From Komagataeibacter intermedius TF2 (lineage in GTDB: Bacteria; Pseudomonadota; Alphaproteobacteria; Acetobacterales; Acetobacteraceae): 64,000 nt of DNA. This document shows positions 1 through 9,515 of the stretch, one piece after another. The stretch's first letter is position 1; each line of letters opens with the position of its first letter. Made by a program: the position numbers and the translations under genes. The DNA is taken from positions 45,878 through 109,877 of the forward strand of contig NZ_BANF01000039.1 of NCBI RefSeq assembly GCF_000964425.1, in the 5' to 3' direction. A model generated the notes under the pieces. It saw only the letters and a program-made list of their open reading frames with translations. It ran no database searches and was not told where the DNA came from.

Positions 1-1
1 T

Positions 2-769
2 GAACTTGTGCGCGTCTGCATCGACGCGGGCATCACGCATGTGGTGCTGGCTGGCGGCATTCCCTCCGGCCCGGTCATCCGCGCCATCAAGGAAGGGGGC
101 GCCAGGGTCATCGCCTTCGCGCCCGCGCTGGTCCTGGCCAAGCGGCTGGTGCGCCTTGGTGTCGATGCGCTGGTGATCGAGGGATCGGAAGCGGGAGGCC
201 ATGTCGGTCCGGTTTCGCTGACCGTGCTGGCGCAGGAAATCCTGCCCCATATCCATGACGTGCCGGTATTCGTCGCCGGCGGCCTGGGCCGGGGGGACGC
301 GATCCTGTCCTATCTGGAACAGGGGGCTTCGGGCGCGCAGCTTGGCACGCGCTTTGCCGCGTCGCGTGAGAGCATCGCGCATGAAAACTTCAAGAAAGCC
401 TTCATCCGCGCCAATGCGCGCGATGCGGTTACGTCCGTGCAGCTTGATGAACGCTTTCCCGTCATACCGGTCCGCGGGCTGAACAACGCCGGCACGCGGC
501 GTTTCGTGCAGCACCAGGCGGAAACGCTGCGCCGTTTCCAGGCCGGTGAACTGACCAAGGAAGCGGCCCAGCTGGATATCGAACATTTCTGGGCTGGCGC
601 GCTGCGCCGCGCCGTGGTGGATGGCGACGTGGAAAACGGTTCCGTCATGGCGGGGCAGTCGGTCGGCATGATCACGGGCGAGCAATCCGTCGGTGAGATC
701 ATCAAGGAACTGGTCGATCAGGCCATTGATGCCCTGATCCGTCAGGAGGAGAGGGCCCGCTACGGATGA
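2..769 (+). CDS. Nitronate monooxygenase / FabK-like flavoprotein (5' end outside window)
   Basis: The reading frame is open from base 2, so the true start lies upstream of the window; about 256 codons are visible. The protein resembles the FMN-dependent TIM-barrel family of nitronate monooxygenases and FabK-type enoyl-ACP reductases. Visible family signatures are the EGSEAGGHVG segment (flavin and substrate region), VFVAGGLGRGDAI (phosphate-binding glycine loop), GAQLGTRF, and the C-terminal SVGMITGEQSVGEIIKELV tail. Sequence alone does not separate nitronate oxidation from enoyl reduction. Its stop overlaps the next ATG (ATGA), so it is probably co-transcribed and translationally coupled with the RodZ-like gene. 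Confidence 0.85.
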   Translation, partial: ELVRVCIDAGITHVVLAGGIPSGPVIRAIKEGGARVIAFAPALVLAKRLVRLGVDALVIEGSEAGGHVGPVSLTVLAQEILPHIHDVPVFVAGGLGRGDAILSYLEQGASGAQLGTRFAASRESIAHENFKKAFIRANARDAVTSVQLDERFPVIPVRGLNNAGTRRFVQHQAETLRRFQAGELTKEAAQLDIEHFWAGALRRAVVDGDVENGSVMAGQSVGMITGEQSVGEIIKELVDQAIDALIRQEERARYG

Positions 770-1920
770 GCGACGGCAAACGCATTTTCCGCCCAAAACC
801 CGCGTCGGGCACGACAGCCTCGGCACCCGGCACGACACCCATCGCATCGGTAGGGGACATATTGCGTGCACGACGCGAGGAACTGGGGTGGAAACTGCCC
901 GATGTCGCGGCATGGCTGCGCATCCGCCTGCCGTATCTGGAGGCGCTGGAAGCCGGTCGCCCCGGCGAACTGCCCGGCAGCGCCTATGCCGTAGGCTTCC
1001 TGCGCACCTATGCCAAGGCGCTGGGACTGGAGGCTGAACCGCTGGTCGAACGCTTCAAGGTCGAAAGCCGTGGCGCATTCACCCGCCGATCCGAACTGTC
1101 CTTTCCCGTGCCGCTGCCCGACCGGGGGCTGCCCATGGGGGTGCTGCTGTTATGCGGTATCGTCATTCTGGTGGGGGCCTATATCGGCTGGTACAGGCTG
1201 ACCGGCACGGACGGGCTGGGCCATGACCTTCCGGGCAAGCTGACCCTGCCAGGAATTTCTTCGTCATCCACCACGGCGTCGCCGCAGGTGGCATCCGTCC
1301 TGCCCCCCGCTGATGAACGGCCCGAACCCCCGCCACAACCGCTTCCCCAGCAGGAGCGCGACGCCCTGACCGGCACGCCTGCACCCGTGCAGCAGGCAGC
1401 ACCGTCAATGCCCGAACCCGCCCCGGCGGCCCCCACGCAGCCACTGGAGAAAATGGGCGAGGACCGTAATGTACTGGCGCAGCAGGCCGCCGCAGCGGCA
1501 CAGCCCGCGGCACCCACGGATGGCGTAACCCTGAACGCCACCGCCGCGACATGGGTGCAGGTCCGCAAACCCGGTGGGCCCGTGCTGTATGATCACGTCA
1601 TGCAGCCCGGGGAAACATGGCAGACGCCACAGGACCAGTCCGGCCTTGTGCTGACGGTTGGCAATGCGGGCGGCCTGACACTGGTCGCGGGCGGCGTCAC
1701 GACACAGCCGCTGGGCCGGAATGGGGAAGTACGGCGTAACATTCCGCTCAGCCCCGCAGCCGTGGCGGACGGGTCGGTCATGCATGCCAGCCCGGCACCC
1801 GTCATCCACCCGTCCGCGCCGTCATCCACGGCCAGTACGCAGGCCCCTGATTCACCATCCATAACGGGAAGTGGCAATAATCTTTCGCCGCCCCTCCCGC
1901 AGCACATCGATCCGGAGTAG
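766..1920 (+). CDS. RodZ-like protein: cytoplasmic helix-turn-helix, one membrane span, periplasmic DUF4115
   Basis: A 384-aa protein with RodZ architecture. A Cro/C1-type helix-turn-helix lies at about residues 27-97 (SVGDILRARREELG onward). One membrane segment follows at about 124-144 (GVLLLCGIVILVGAYIGWY). A long Pro/Ala/Gln-rich linker of about 100 residues leads to a DUF4115 domain at about 252-328. RodZ proteins link the MreB cytoskeleton to the envelope and help set rod shape; the cytoplasmic domain contacts MreB. The ATG overlaps the upstream stop by 4 bp. Its position before ispG and hisS is common in Alphaproteobacteria. Expression coupling to the flavoprotein upstream is inferred from the overlap. 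Confidence 0.85.
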   Translation: MSDGKRIFRPKPASGTTASAPGTTPIASVGDILRARREELGWKLPDVAAWLRIRLPYLEALEAGRPGELPGSAYAVGFLRTYAKALGLEAEPLVERFKVESRGAFTRRSELSFPVPLPDRGLPMGVLLLCGIVILVGAYIGWYRLTGTDGLGHDLPGKLTLPGISSSSTTASPQVASVLPPADERPEPPPQPLPQQERDALTGTPAPVQQAAPSMPEPAPAAPTQPLEKMGEDRNVLAQQAAAAAQPAAPTDGVTLNATAATWVQVRKPGGPVLYDHVMQPGETWQTPQDQSGLVLTVGNAGGLTLVAGGVTTQPLGRNGEVRRNIPLSPAAVADGSVMHASPAPVIHPSAPSSTASTQAPDSPSITGSGNNLSPPLPQHIDPE

Positions 1921-2053
1921 AATGGTCTCCATACGGCATGGTCCCCTGAGGGTCACCATGCCGGAAACCGGCATGTAACAGATCCACGGGCCGTGCCACG
2001 CCCCGCCACGGCGGGCCGGAGCACAAACCGCCGCCTTATCTGGAGGGCACATA

Positions 2054-3214
2054 ATGAGCAGCTATCGTCCTTATCAGCACATCGAGCGCCGCAAGTCGCG
2101 GCAGATCCATGTCGGCAACGTGCCGGTCGGTGGTGACGCCCCGGTTTCGGTCCAGACCATGACCAACACCCTGACCACGGACGCCGAGGCCACGATCGCA
2201 CAGATCCGCCGCGCCGAACTGGCGGGCGTGGACATCGTGCGCGTTTCCTGCCCCGATGAGGAAAGCACGAAGGCGCTGGCCGAAATCGTGCGCGAAGTGA
2301 ACGTCCCCATCGTAGCGGACATCCACTTCCACTACAAACGCGCCATCGAGGCCGCAAAGGCCGGCGCGGCCTGCCTGCGCATCAACCCCGGCAACATCGG
2401 CAGCGCCGAGCGCGTGCGCGAGGTCGTGAACGCGGCAAAGGACCACAACTGTTCCATCCGCATCGGGGTCAACGCCGGTTCGCTGGAAAAGCACCTGCTG
2501 GAAAAATACGGCGAGCCGAACCCCGACGCGCTGGTGGAAAGCGCGCTGGAACACGCCAAGATCCTTGAAGATCATGATTTCCATGAATTCAAGATCAGCG
2601 TGAAGGCGTCGGATGTGTTCATGGCGGTCGCGGCCTACCAGCAGCTGGCCGATGTATGCGACCATCCGCTGCATATCGGCATTACCGAAGCGGGCAGCAA
2701 GCGCGCCGGCACGGTCAAGTCCTCCATCGGGCTGGGCAACCTGCTGTGGGCGGGCGTGGGTGACACCATGCGCGTTTCCCTGTCGGCAGAGCCGGAAGAG
2801 GAAGTGCTGGTCGGCTGGGATATCCTGAAGTCGCTTGGCCTGCGCCACCGTGGCGTGAAAATCATTTCCTGCCCGTCCTGCGCACGTCAGGGCTTCAACG
2901 TGATCCAGACCGTGCAGACGCTGGAAGACCGGCTGGCGCACATCAAGACGCCCATGACGCTGTCGATCATCGGCTGCGTGGTCAATGGCCCTGGCGAGGC
3001 GCTGATGACCGATATCGGCGTGACCGGCGGCGGCTCGGGCCGTCACATGGTCTATTCCGCGGGCAAGCAGGACCACACCATGCCGGCTGGCGACATGATC
3101 GAGCACATTGTCGATCTGGTCGAAAAGAAGGTGGCCACGCTGGAAGCAGCCGACGCCAACAACACCCCGGCTGAGGAAATGGCCCGCGAGGCCAGCATGT
3201 CCACCACGGACTGA
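2054..3214 (+). CDS. ispG: 4-hydroxy-3-methylbut-2-enyl diphosphate synthase (IspG/GcpE)
   Basis: A 386-aa [4Fe-4S] enzyme of the MEP isoprenoid pathway. It converts 2-C-methylerythritol 2,4-cyclodiphosphate to HMBPP, using electrons from ferredoxin or flavodoxin. The N-terminal TIM barrel begins with [15 protein letters not shown]. The cluster-binding cysteines are in [10 protein letters not shown] (about 272 and 275) and [10 protein letters not shown] (about 307), the latter also carrying the conserved Glu. The length matches bacterial GcpE. A strong GGAGG ribosome-binding site lies just before the ATG. A 10-bp perfect hairpin follows the gene before hisS. Confidence 0.97.
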   Translation: MSSYRPYQHIERRKSRQIHVGNVPVGGDAPVSVQTMTNTLTTDAEATIAQIRRAELAGVDIVRVSCPDEESTKALAEIVREVNVPIVADIHFHYKRAIEAAKAGAACLRINPGNIGSAERVREVVNAAKDHNCSIRIGVNAGSLEKHLLEKYGEPNPDALVESALEHAKILEDHDFHEFKISVKASDVFMAVAAYQQLADVCDHPLHIGITEAGSKRAGTVKSSIGLGNLLWAGVGDTMRVSLSAEPEEEVLVGWDILKSLGLRHRGVKIISCPSCARQGFNVIQTVQTLEDRLAHIKTPMTLSIIGCVVNGPGEALMTDIGVTGGGSGRHMVYSAGKQDHTMPAGDMIEHIVDLVEKKVATLEAADANNTPAEEMAREASMSTTD

Positions 3215-3221
3215 ATGATAC

Positions 3222-3248
3222 GCCGCGCGCCGTAAAATGGCGCGCGGC
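3222..3248. terminator. Perfect 10-bp hairpin between ispG and hisS, no T-run
   Basis: GCCGCGCGCC and its exact complement flank a 7-nt loop (GTAAAAT), starting 8 bases after the ispG stop. There is no T-tract downstream, so it is not a classical intrinsic terminator. It may protect the ispG 3' end, mark an mRNA processing point or work with Rho. The structure is seen directly; the role is inferred. Confidence 0.5.
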
Positions 3249-3285
3249 CTGACCGGCGGCCCACATGCAGGCAGGGCCGGATTGA

Positions 3286-4560
3286 ATGCAGGAATATCGC
3301 GTAGTGAGCAGCTTACAACCCGTTCGCGGCACCCATGACCTGATTGGGGAGGACCGCAGGCGTTTCAACCATGTTGTGGAAACCGCGCGCCGAATTGTCA
3401 GCCTGTACGGGTTTGACGAATGGGCGACACCGGTTTTTGAAGACACACGGGTCTTTTCACGCTCGCTGGGCGATACATCCGATGTCGTCTCCAAGGAAAT
3501 GTATACCTTCGAGGACCGGGGCGGCGAATCCCTGACCCTGCGCCCCGAGGGCACGGCCGCCATCTGCCGCGCGCTGGTCACCAACGGGCTGACACAGTCC
3601 CTGCCGCAGAAGGTGTTCTATGCCGGACCGATGTTCCGCTACGAACGCCCGCAGAAGGGACGCTATCGCCAGTTCCACCAGATCGGGGCGGAACTGCTGG
3701 GTGCTGCCGAACCTCTGGCCGATGCCGAAGTCATCGCCATGGGGCGTGACGTGCTGCAGGGGCTTGGCATTGCGCATGACGTAGTGCTTGAACTCAACAC
3801 ACTGGGCGACATGGCCAGCCGCGATGCGTGGCGCACCGCCCTGATCGCCTATTTCAGCGACCGGCGCGCTGACCTGTCGCCCGACAGCCAGGCCCGGCTG
3901 GACCGCAACCCGCTGCGTATCCTGGACAGCAAGGCGGCACAGGACCGCGCATTGCTGGCCGACGCCCCGATGATCGCCGATTTCCTGACGCCGGACGCAC
4001 TGGCATTCTGGGACGACCTGCGCCGGACGCTGGATGTGATGGGCGTGCGCTTCCGTGAAAATCCGCGCATCGTACGTGGGCTGGATTATTACGGGCATAC
4101 CGCCTTCGAATTCGTAACCGAGCGCCTTGGGGCGCAGGGTACCGTGCTGGCCGGTGGCCGGTATGATGGGCTGGTGGCCGAAATGGGTGGCCCGAAAACC
4201 CCCGCGATCGGCTGGGCTGGCGGGATCGAACGCCTGTCCATGCTGCTTGAAGACATTCCCGCCGATCCGCGCCCGGTTGCCGTCATTCCAATGGGGTCGG
4301 ATGCGCAGGCTGCAGCCATAACCGTCCTACAGGCGGTGCGTGGGGCCGGCGTGCGGGCCGAAACATCCTATCGTGGCAACATGAAACGCCGGATGGAACG
4401 CGCCAACCGCATGAACGCCACCCATGCCATCGTGATTGGCAGCGAGGAAATCGCGCGCGGCGTGGTGCAGGTCAAGGATCTGGACAGCGGGCAGCAGACC
4501 GAAGTGCCGATGGATGGCGTGGCGGCTTTCCTTGTGTCCGGAACACCCAAAAAGGCCTGA
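3286..4560 (+). CDS. hisS: Histidyl-tRNA synthetase
   Basis: A class II aminoacyl-tRNA synthetase that charges tRNA-His in the cytoplasm. The N-terminus shows [10 protein letters not shown] (motif 1 region). Motif 2 is [16 protein letters not shown] at about residue 117, the histidine A motif is [11 protein letters not shown] at about 266, and GRYDGLV follows. The C-terminal anticodon-binding domain occupies roughly 330-424. An ATG at 3286 gives 424 aa, but a GTG at 3304 has an AGGA about 10 bases upstream and starts nearer the conserved region, so the shorter form (418 aa) is equally plausible. Two bases separate its stop from prfA, suggesting one transcript. Confidence 0.96.
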   Translation: MQEYRVVSSLQPVRGTHDLIGEDRRRFNHVVETARRIVSLYGFDEWATPVFEDTRVFSRSLGDTSDVVSKEMYTFEDRGGESLTLRPEGTAAICRALVTNGLTQSLPQKVFYAGPMFRYERPQKGRYRQFHQIGAELLGAAEPLADAEVIAMGRDVLQGLGIAHDVVLELNTLGDMASRDAWRTALIAYFSDRRADLSPDSQARLDRNPLRILDSKAAQDRALLADAPMIADFLTPDALAFWDDLRRTLDVMGVRFRENPRIVRGLDYYGHTAFEFVTERLGAQGTVLAGGRYDGLVAEMGGPKTPAIGWAGGIERLSMLLEDIPADPRPVAVIPMGSDAQAAAITVLQAVRGAGVRAETSYRGNMKRRMERANRMNATHAIVIGSEEIARGVVQVKDLDSGQQTEVPMDGVAAFLVSGTPKKA

Positions 4561-4562
4561 TC

Positions 4563-5624
4563 GTGGCAAAGTTTGACGACCGTCTGGACCGCATTGTCGC
4601 CCGGTGCGAGGAACTGCAGGCCCTTCTGGCGGAAGGGATGTCGGGGTCCGATTTCAGCCAGGCCTCACGCGAATACGCGGAACTGGAGCCGATCGTCGCC
4701 CGCGTCAGCGCGCTGCGCACGGCGGAACAGGCGGAACATGACGCAACCCAGATGCTGGCCGATCCTGAACTGAAGGAACTGGCGGAAGCCGAACTGGAGA
4801 CCCTGCGCAGGCAGATACCCGAACTGCGTCATGACATCCGCCTTGCCATGCTGCCCCGCGACGAGGCGGACGAACGCAGCGCCATCCTGGAAATCCGTCC
4901 CGCAGCGGGCGGGGATGAAGCGGGACTGTTCGCGGCGGAACTGTTTGGCGCGTACCAGCGATATGCCGACCAGCGTGGCTGGCGGTTCGAGGTGCTGGAA
5001 TATGATCAGTCCGAACTCGGTGGCCTGCGCGAAGGGATCGCGAGCATTACCGGGCGCGGCGTATTCGCGCGGCTGAAATACGAATCCGGCGTGCACCGTG
5101 TCCAGCGCGTGCCCGCGACCGAAAGCCAGGGCCGCATCCATACCTCCACCGTGACGGTTGCCGTCCTGCCCGAAGCGGAGGAGGTGGATGTGGAGGTGAA
5201 CGAAACCGACCTGCGCATTGATGTCTACCGGGCGTCCGGGGCAGGGGGACAGCACGTCAACAAGACCGAAAGTGCCGTGCGCATCACCCATCTGCCCACC
5301 AATATCGTCGTGGCGATGCAGGAAGAAAAAAGCCAGCACAAGAATCGCGCCAAGGCGATGAAGATCCTGCGCGCGCGCCTGTATGAACGCAATCGCGCCG
5401 CAGCCCACGAAACCCGCGCCGCCGACCGCCGCGCGCAGGTTGGCACGGGCGACCGTTCGGAACGCATCCGTACCTACAATTTCCCGCAGGGGCGCGTCAC
5501 CGACCACCGCATCGGGCTGACGCTGTACAAGATCGACCGGGTCATGGCGGGGGAACTGGATGAATTCGTCGATGCGCTGACGCAGGAAGAACAGGCAGCA
5601 CTTCTTGCAGCAGATGACAGCTGA
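4563..5624 (+). CDS. prfA: Peptide chain release factor 1
   Basis: A 353-aa class I release factor that reads UAA and UAG and triggers peptide release. The codon-recognition tripeptide is Pro-Ala-Thr at 184-186, a form of the RF1 PxT motif; RF2 would have SPF. The catalytic Gly-Gly-Gln is at 228-230, followed by [13 protein letters not shown]. It begins with GTG two bases after hisS. Downstream lies prmC, whose product methylates the GGQ glutamine of this protein, so enzyme and substrate are encoded almost side by side, separated only by a gene on the opposite strand. Confidence 0.97.
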   Translation: MAKFDDRLDRIVARCEELQALLAEGMSGSDFSQASREYAELEPIVARVSALRTAEQAEHDATQMLADPELKELAEAELETLRRQIPELRHDIRLAMLPRDEADERSAILEIRPAAGGDEAGLFAAELFGAYQRYADQRGWRFEVLEYDQSELGGLREGIASITGRGVFARLKYESGVHRVQRVPATESQGRIHTSTVTVAVLPEAEEVDVEVNETDLRIDVYRASGAGGQHVNKTESAVRITHLPTNIVVAMQEEKSQHKNRAKAMKILRARLYERNRAAAHETRAADRRAQVGTGDRSERIRTYNFPQGRVTDHRIGLTLYKIDRVMAGELDEFVDALTQEEQAALLAADDS

Positions 5625-5630
5625 ACATCC

Positions 5631-6095
5631 TTACGATGTTGGCGCGGCACACAGGCTGCTGCGGCCGGGATGGCGTTCAACCACATTCGGGTCATCCGGG
5701 TCGGCCAGATAGAATTCGGTAAAATTCCGCGCGCCAAGGGCAACAAGATGATGGCCGTCGGGTTCATGCAGCACGCCTTCGCCACTGACCTGATGAATTT
5801 CAATCCTGCCCCCGGGACGGCGGATCGTAATCTCGCCACACAGGGCGTAGCTGTGGTTTACACGGCTGACCGCTGTCTCCACATGGGCGGTCTGGCTGGT
5901 ATGGTCGTGATCAAGGCGGAAGGTCGCGACAAGCTGTTCATCAACGTACAGACGCGAGATCTCGGAGACTTCCCCATCACCATACCCGTCCTCGACATCG
6001 AACGATCCCGCAAGGGCAGGCGTGGCAAAGCTGACGCACACCATGGTGGCCATAAGGATGTTTGTCAGGCGAAGTGGAAAGGCAGGCAGTTGCAT
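5631..6095 (-). CDS. Secreted hypothetical protein, 154 aa
   Basis: I do not recognise a family. Residues 1-29 form a clear Sec signal peptide with a hydrophobic core (NILMATMVCVSFATP) and a likely cleavage after ALA-G. The mature part is about 125 residues, acidic and beta-rich in appearance, with two Cys (about 87 and 149) that could form a disulfide in the periplasm. It lies on the strand opposite its neighbours, its stop 6 bases from the prfA stop and its start about 30 bases from prmC. It may be a lineage-specific periplasmic protein; no function is proposed. Confidence 0.7.
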   Translation of the reverse strand: MQLPAFPLRLTNILMATMVCVSFATPALAGSFDVEDGYGDGEVSEISRLYVDEQLVATFRLDHDHTSQTAHVETAVSRVNHSYALCGEITIRRPGGRIEIHQVSGEGVLHEPDGHHLVALGARNFTEFYLADPDDPNVVERHPGRSSLCAAPTS

Positions 6096-6125
6096 AATGC
6101 CCCAGTATGACGGAAATCGGCCACG

Positions 6126-6989
6126 ATGAAAGATGCCATGACACAGGCACCCGTAAATTTACGCCATCTGCTATCCGACGCCACGGCCCGCCTGCGCGCC
6201 GCCGGGATTGAGGCCCCCCAGCGCGAAGCCCGGCTTCTGGCGGCCCATGCGGCGGACTCCGACCTTGCGGGACTGCTGCGCATCGATACGCTACCGCCCG
6301 CGGCCCATGCGGCCTTCGTGCAGACCCTGCATCGCCGTCTGAACCATGAACCGATGGCCTATATTACCGGGCATACGGGGTTCTGGTCACTGGACATAGC
6401 GGTTTCGCCCGCGACGCTGATCCCGCGCGCGGATACTGAAACACTGGTGGAGGCCGTTCTGGACCATCTGCCGGACCGTAACGCCCCGCTGCGCGTGCTG
6501 GATATCGGGACCGGCACGGGCTGCCTGCTGCTGGCGGTACTGGCGGAATATCCGCGGGCCGTGGGAACGGGCACTGATCTTAACCCTGATGCCGCGCGCC
6601 TTGCCGCCCGTAACGCCACGCGCAACGGGCTTGCGGCCCGCGCGGCCATGCTGTGCTGCAACTGGGCCGATGGCATTACGGGGCCGTTCGACCTGATCCT
6701 GAGCAATCCACCCTATATTCCACATGCCGACCTGAACGGGCTTATGCCTGAAGTCGTGCGCCACGAACCGGCGCGTGCACTGGATGGCGGGGCCGACGGA
6801 CTGGTCGCCTATCGCGCACTGTCCGCAATACTGCCTGACCTGCTGGCGCCCGACGGGATTGCGGTATTGGAACTGGGCATTGGCCAGGAGCACAACGTGC
6901 CTGCCATCATGCGCCAGCGCGGGCTGCATGTGCTGGAAATCCGCCCTGATCTGGGGGGAATAGGGCGGGCGCTGGTCGTGAAAAAATAA
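6126..6989 (+). CDS. prmC: Release factor glutamine N5-methyltransferase (PrmC/HemK)
   Basis: It methylates the glutamine of the GGQ motif of RF1 and RF2 with S-adenosylmethionine. The N-terminal helical domain carries the substrate-recognition region (EAPQREARLLAAHA). The Rossmann methyltransferase domain has the SAM motif DIGTGTGCLLLAV at about 126-138, and the catalytic Asn-Pro-Pro-Tyr is at 194-197. The length of 287 aa is normal. An in-frame ATG at 6138 would shorten it by four residues. It is separated from prfA only by the opposite-strand hypothetical gene. Confidence 0.95.
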   Translation: MKDAMTQAPVNLRHLLSDATARLRAAGIEAPQREARLLAAHAADSDLAGLLRIDTLPPAAHAAFVQTLHRRLNHEPMAYITGHTGFWSLDIAVSPATLIPRADTETLVEAVLDHLPDRNAPLRVLDIGTGTGCLLLAVLAEYPRAVGTGTDLNPDAARLAARNATRNGLAARAAMLCCNWADGITGPFDLILSNPPYIPHADLNGLMPEVVRHEPARALDGGADGLVAYRALSAILPDLLAPDGIAVLELGIGQEHNVPAIMRQRGLHVLEIRPDLGGIGRALVVKK

Positions 6990-7256
6990 TTTGGCAGACA
7001 GAAACAGGCGGGCTATATTGCCAAGGCGCAGGGAACACGAACACCATACCCATTTTGCTGTTCCGTTTCCGCGCGGGCGATCCCGATTGCAAAACAGAAA
7101 AGCTGGCGTCATGAACCGGAATGGTTCCGCCATGCGCAGGGATCCGTGTCCGGTCTCGTACCGGACAACCACTATGGCAACAGACGGGACGGTCAGATCG
7201 TCCCACGGTCCAGGGCAGCGCCGGCGACCGGCAACAGGAAAGTGCTGCGACAGCTT

Positions 7257-7811
7257 ATGAACATGAAACGCATGCGAGGTCGTCACAATCGTTCGGGCGG
7301 CAGCAATGGCGGAAGCGTGCGCCATAACAATGGCCAGATCCCGTTAAACCGCAACCATGTATTCGACAGCAACGGGCCTGACCTGCGTGTGCGCGGCACG
7401 GCGCAGCAACTGTTTGAGAAATACCTGCAGCTGGGCCGTGATGCCAGCAGCACAGGTGACCGCGTGATGGCGGAAGCCTATTTCCAGCATGCCGAACATT
7501 ACTTCCGCATTCTCAACGCCATGACGCAGGCGGCACAGCAGAGCCAGCAGGAACGTCAGGAACGCATGGCCGCCCGCCAGCAGCGCCCCGCTGACAATCG
7601 CCAGCCCTCTGACGCCAGCAGCGAGGACGCGGCCGAACAGCCAGCCTCCCAGCCGCAGGCAGCCGAACCGGCGGAAACCGCCCCGCAGCCGACCGTAGCC
7701 AGCGAACCGGCACCAGCGCCAGCACCGCGTGCGCCCCGCGCGCCGCGCCGTAACAGCCGTGCCAGACCGCCGGTTGAAAAGAAAGAAGAACTGGAATCCA
7801 CCCCGTCCTGA
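7257..7811 (+). CDS. DUF4167 protein, 184 aa
   Basis: A DUF4167 protein, a family confined mostly to Alphaproteobacteria and often located after prmC. The conserved N-terminal part (about residues 3-85) has the basic start RMRGRHNRSG, then NRNHVFDSNGPDLRVRG and QQLFEKYLQLGRDA followed by YFQHAEHYFRILNAM. The rest is a low-complexity Gln/Ala/Pro/Glu tail with a basic patch (APRAPRRNSRARPP). I chose the ATG at 7257 because the family begins at MKRMRGR; ATG 7263 is an alternative, and an upstream GTG at 7146 would add 37 unconserved residues. Basic ends suggest nucleic-acid contact, but function is unknown. Confidence 0.8.
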   Translation: MNMKRMRGRHNRSGGSNGGSVRHNNGQIPLNRNHVFDSNGPDLRVRGTAQQLFEKYLQLGRDASSTGDRVMAEAYFQHAEHYFRILNAMTQAAQQSQQERQERMAARQQRPADNRQPSDASSEDAAEQPASQPQAAEPAETAPQPTVASEPAPAPAPRAPRAPRRNSRARPPVEKKEELESTPS

Positions 7812-7821
7812 ATGGGAACAA

Positions 7822-7845
7822 CCCCGTCCGCCTTGCCGGGCGGGG
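7822..7845. terminator. 9-bp hairpin between convergent genes
   Basis: CCCCGTCCG pairs with CGGGCGGGG (one G-U) around a 6-nt loop, in the gap between the DUF4167 gene and the convergent winged-helix gene. There is no T-run on either side. It is a probable transcript-end structure for both directions; the role is inferred. Confidence 0.45.
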
Positions 7846-7867
7846 CTTCGTGGGACGTCAGTCGCGA

Positions 7868-8125
7868 TTACGTATGCGCGTCAACCAGACGCCAGACCTT
7901 GCGCCTGCGCCCATCGCTGGCGTCCGGGGCATCTTCCACCGTGACCAGCCCCTGATTGCGCAGCGCCTGCAGCGCCAGCCGGGCGTGATAGGTTCCCAGT
8001 TCGGGGAACAGGTCACCAATTTCCCGCACTGAACGGGCTTTCCCGTCCGACAGGATCTTCAGCACGATCTGCCGCTTGCTGTCATGATTTGTCATGCGCC
8101 AGGATCGATGCTGAAAAAAAGTCAT
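7868..8125 (-). CDS. Small winged-helix DNA-binding protein, about 85 aa
   Basis: A compact winged-helix-turn-helix protein. The fold is suggested by RQIVLKILSDGKARSVREIGDLFPEL (first helices), HARLALQALRNQGLVTVED (recognition helix and wing) and a final strand RRKVWRLVDA. The domain is almost the whole protein, as in MarR- or ArsR-sized single-domain regulators. The start is uncertain: ATG 8125 (MTFFQHRSWRMTNH) or ATG 8095 (MTNHDSKRQ, 75 aa); neither has a convincing ribosome-binding site. It lies downstream of bioA on the same strand, about 55-85 bases away, so it may be co-transcribed; a role in biotin control is possible but unsupported. Confidence 0.7.
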   Translation of the reverse strand: MTFFQHRSWRMTNHDSKRQIVLKILSDGKARSVREIGDLFPELGTYHARLALQALRNQGLVTVEDAPDASDGRRRKVWRLVDAHT

Positions 8126-8179
8126 GTCTTTTCTATACCAGATCCGTCCCCAATGGCCTAGCGCGGATACAGCCCTCAC

Positions 8180-9445
8180 TTACACCGGATGTGCCAGCAC
8201 GGTCCGGATGGCGGCCGTCAGTTTCCCCAGTTCGGGCGCGGTTATGTTAAAAGCTGGCGTCAGATAGACGATATGACGGAATGGCCGCACCCAGACCCCC
8301 TGTGCGATCAGGGCGGCCTTCAGGGCATTCATGTCACGTATGCGATCCAGTTCCACCACGCCGATCGCGCCCATCACACGTACGTCCACCACATGGGGCA
8401 GGTTACGGCACGGTTCCAGTTCCGTGCGCATCTGCTGTGCGATCCGTGCCACCTGATCCTGCCAGTCCCCGCGTTCAAACAGGTCCAGCGAGGCATTGGC
8501 GCAGGCGCAGGCCATGGCGTTGGCCATGAAGGTCGGCCCATGCATGAGCGCATGCATGGGATTGTCCGACAGGAACGCATCGAACACATGCGTGCGCGCA
8601 ACAGTCGCCGCCAGCGCCATCGTTCCCGCCGTCAATGCCTTCGACAGGGTGATGATATCGGGCACGATCCCGGCCTGTTCACATGCGAACATGCTGCCCG
8701 TGCGACCAAAGCCGGTAAATATTTCATCCAGTATCAGCAGCACGCCATGCCTGTCGGCCAGCATGCGCAGGGTGCGCAGCACGTCCGGCGAATGAAACAG
8801 CATGCCGCCTGCGCCCTGTACCAGTGGCTCGACAATAATCGCGGCAATACTGTCGACCGATTGCGTCAGTAATGCATCCAGCGCCCGGGTGCTCCGCGCA
8901 TCGACAGGCAGGTCGGCAATGAAATGTTCCGGCAACGCCCCCTGATACAGGGAATGCATACCTTCCTCCGGGTCACACACGGCCATGGTGGCCATCGTGT
9001 CACCATGGTAGCCGCCACGGAAGGCCACCAGCTTCGTCCGTCCCGTCCGGCCACGGTTCAGCCAGTACTGGATGGCCATTTTCATCGCGACCTCGACCGC
9101 GACGGAGCCGGAATCGGTAAAGAAAACCCGCTCCAGATCCCCCGGCAGCATGGCGGCCAGACGGCTGGCCAGCGTCAGTGCGGGCGCATTGGCCAGACCG
9201 CCGAACATGACATGCGGCATGCGCCCGAGCTGGTCGCTGACAGCAGCGCGGATATGGGGATGGTTGTAACCATGGCAGGCCGTCCACCATGATGCGATGC
9301 CATCAATCAGTTCCGACCCGTCCGCCAGCGTAATGGTGCGCCCCTGCGTGCTGACGGCAGGCAGGGGGGGAAGGGCTGTCTGCATCTGGGCATAAGGCAG
9401 CCAGACATGCTTCATGCCGCGTTCCAGCCATTGGGGTCCATGCAT
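8180..9445 (-). CDS. bioA: Adenosylmethionine--8-amino-7-oxononanoate aminotransferase (BioA)
   Basis: A PLP enzyme that transfers an amino group from SAM to KAPA, giving DAPA in biotin synthesis. The conserved N-terminus is WLERGMKHVWLPYAQM; SWWTACHGYNHP and FFTDSGSVAVEVAMKMAIQYW follow. The PLP aspartate is in LILDEIFTGFGRTG, and the Schiff-base lysine (about K269) is in ITLSKALTAGTMALA. I prefer the ATG at 9445 (421 aa) because GGAG sits 7 bases upstream and the family begins there. An upstream ATG at 9517 would add 24 residues and overlap the divergent bioF. With the shorter start a 70-bp divergent control region remains. Confidence 0.95.
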   Translation of the reverse strand: MHGPQWLERGMKHVWLPYAQMQTALPPLPAVSTQGRTITLADGSELIDGIASWWTACHGYNHPHIRAAVSDQLGRMPHVMFGGLANAPALTLASRLAAMLPGDLERVFFTDSGSVAVEVAMKMAIQYWLNRGRTGRTKLVAFRGGYHGDTMATMAVCDPEEGMHSLYQGALPEHFIADLPVDARSTRALDALLTQSVDSIAAIIVEPLVQGAGGMLFHSPDVLRTLRMLADRHGVLLILDEIFTGFGRTGSMFACEQAGIVPDIITLSKALTAGTMALAATVARTHVFDAFLSDNPMHALMHGPTFMANAMACACANASLDLFERGDWQDQVARIAQQMRTELEPCRNLPHVVDVRVMGAIGVVELDRIRDMNALKAALIAQGVWVRPFRHIVYLTPAFNITAPELGKLTAAIRTVLAHPV

Positions 9446-9515
9446 GCGACCACTCCGTGATATTGCGTAGGCGGGATTGACCGGGGCAGCATGCTCCGGC
9501 AGGAGAATGCGCTTC
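9446..9515. promoter_or_regulatory. Divergent bioA / bioF control region
   Basis: Only 70 bp separate the chosen bioA and bioF starts, so both promoters must overlap here. It contains a TTGACC (9477-9482, plus strand) and an 8-bp palindrome AGCATGCT (9488-9495) flanked by CCGG on both sides, which could be an operator. The bioF ribosome-binding site AGGAG is at 9501-9505. No match to the alphaproteobacterial BioR consensus (TTAT-core-ATAA) is visible. Promoter assignment is an inference from position. Confidence 0.4.

Noticed and set aside
7146..7256. Longer GTG start for the DUF4167 protein
   Set aside because: Adds 37 residues that do not resemble the family, whose proteins start at the MKRMRGR segment.
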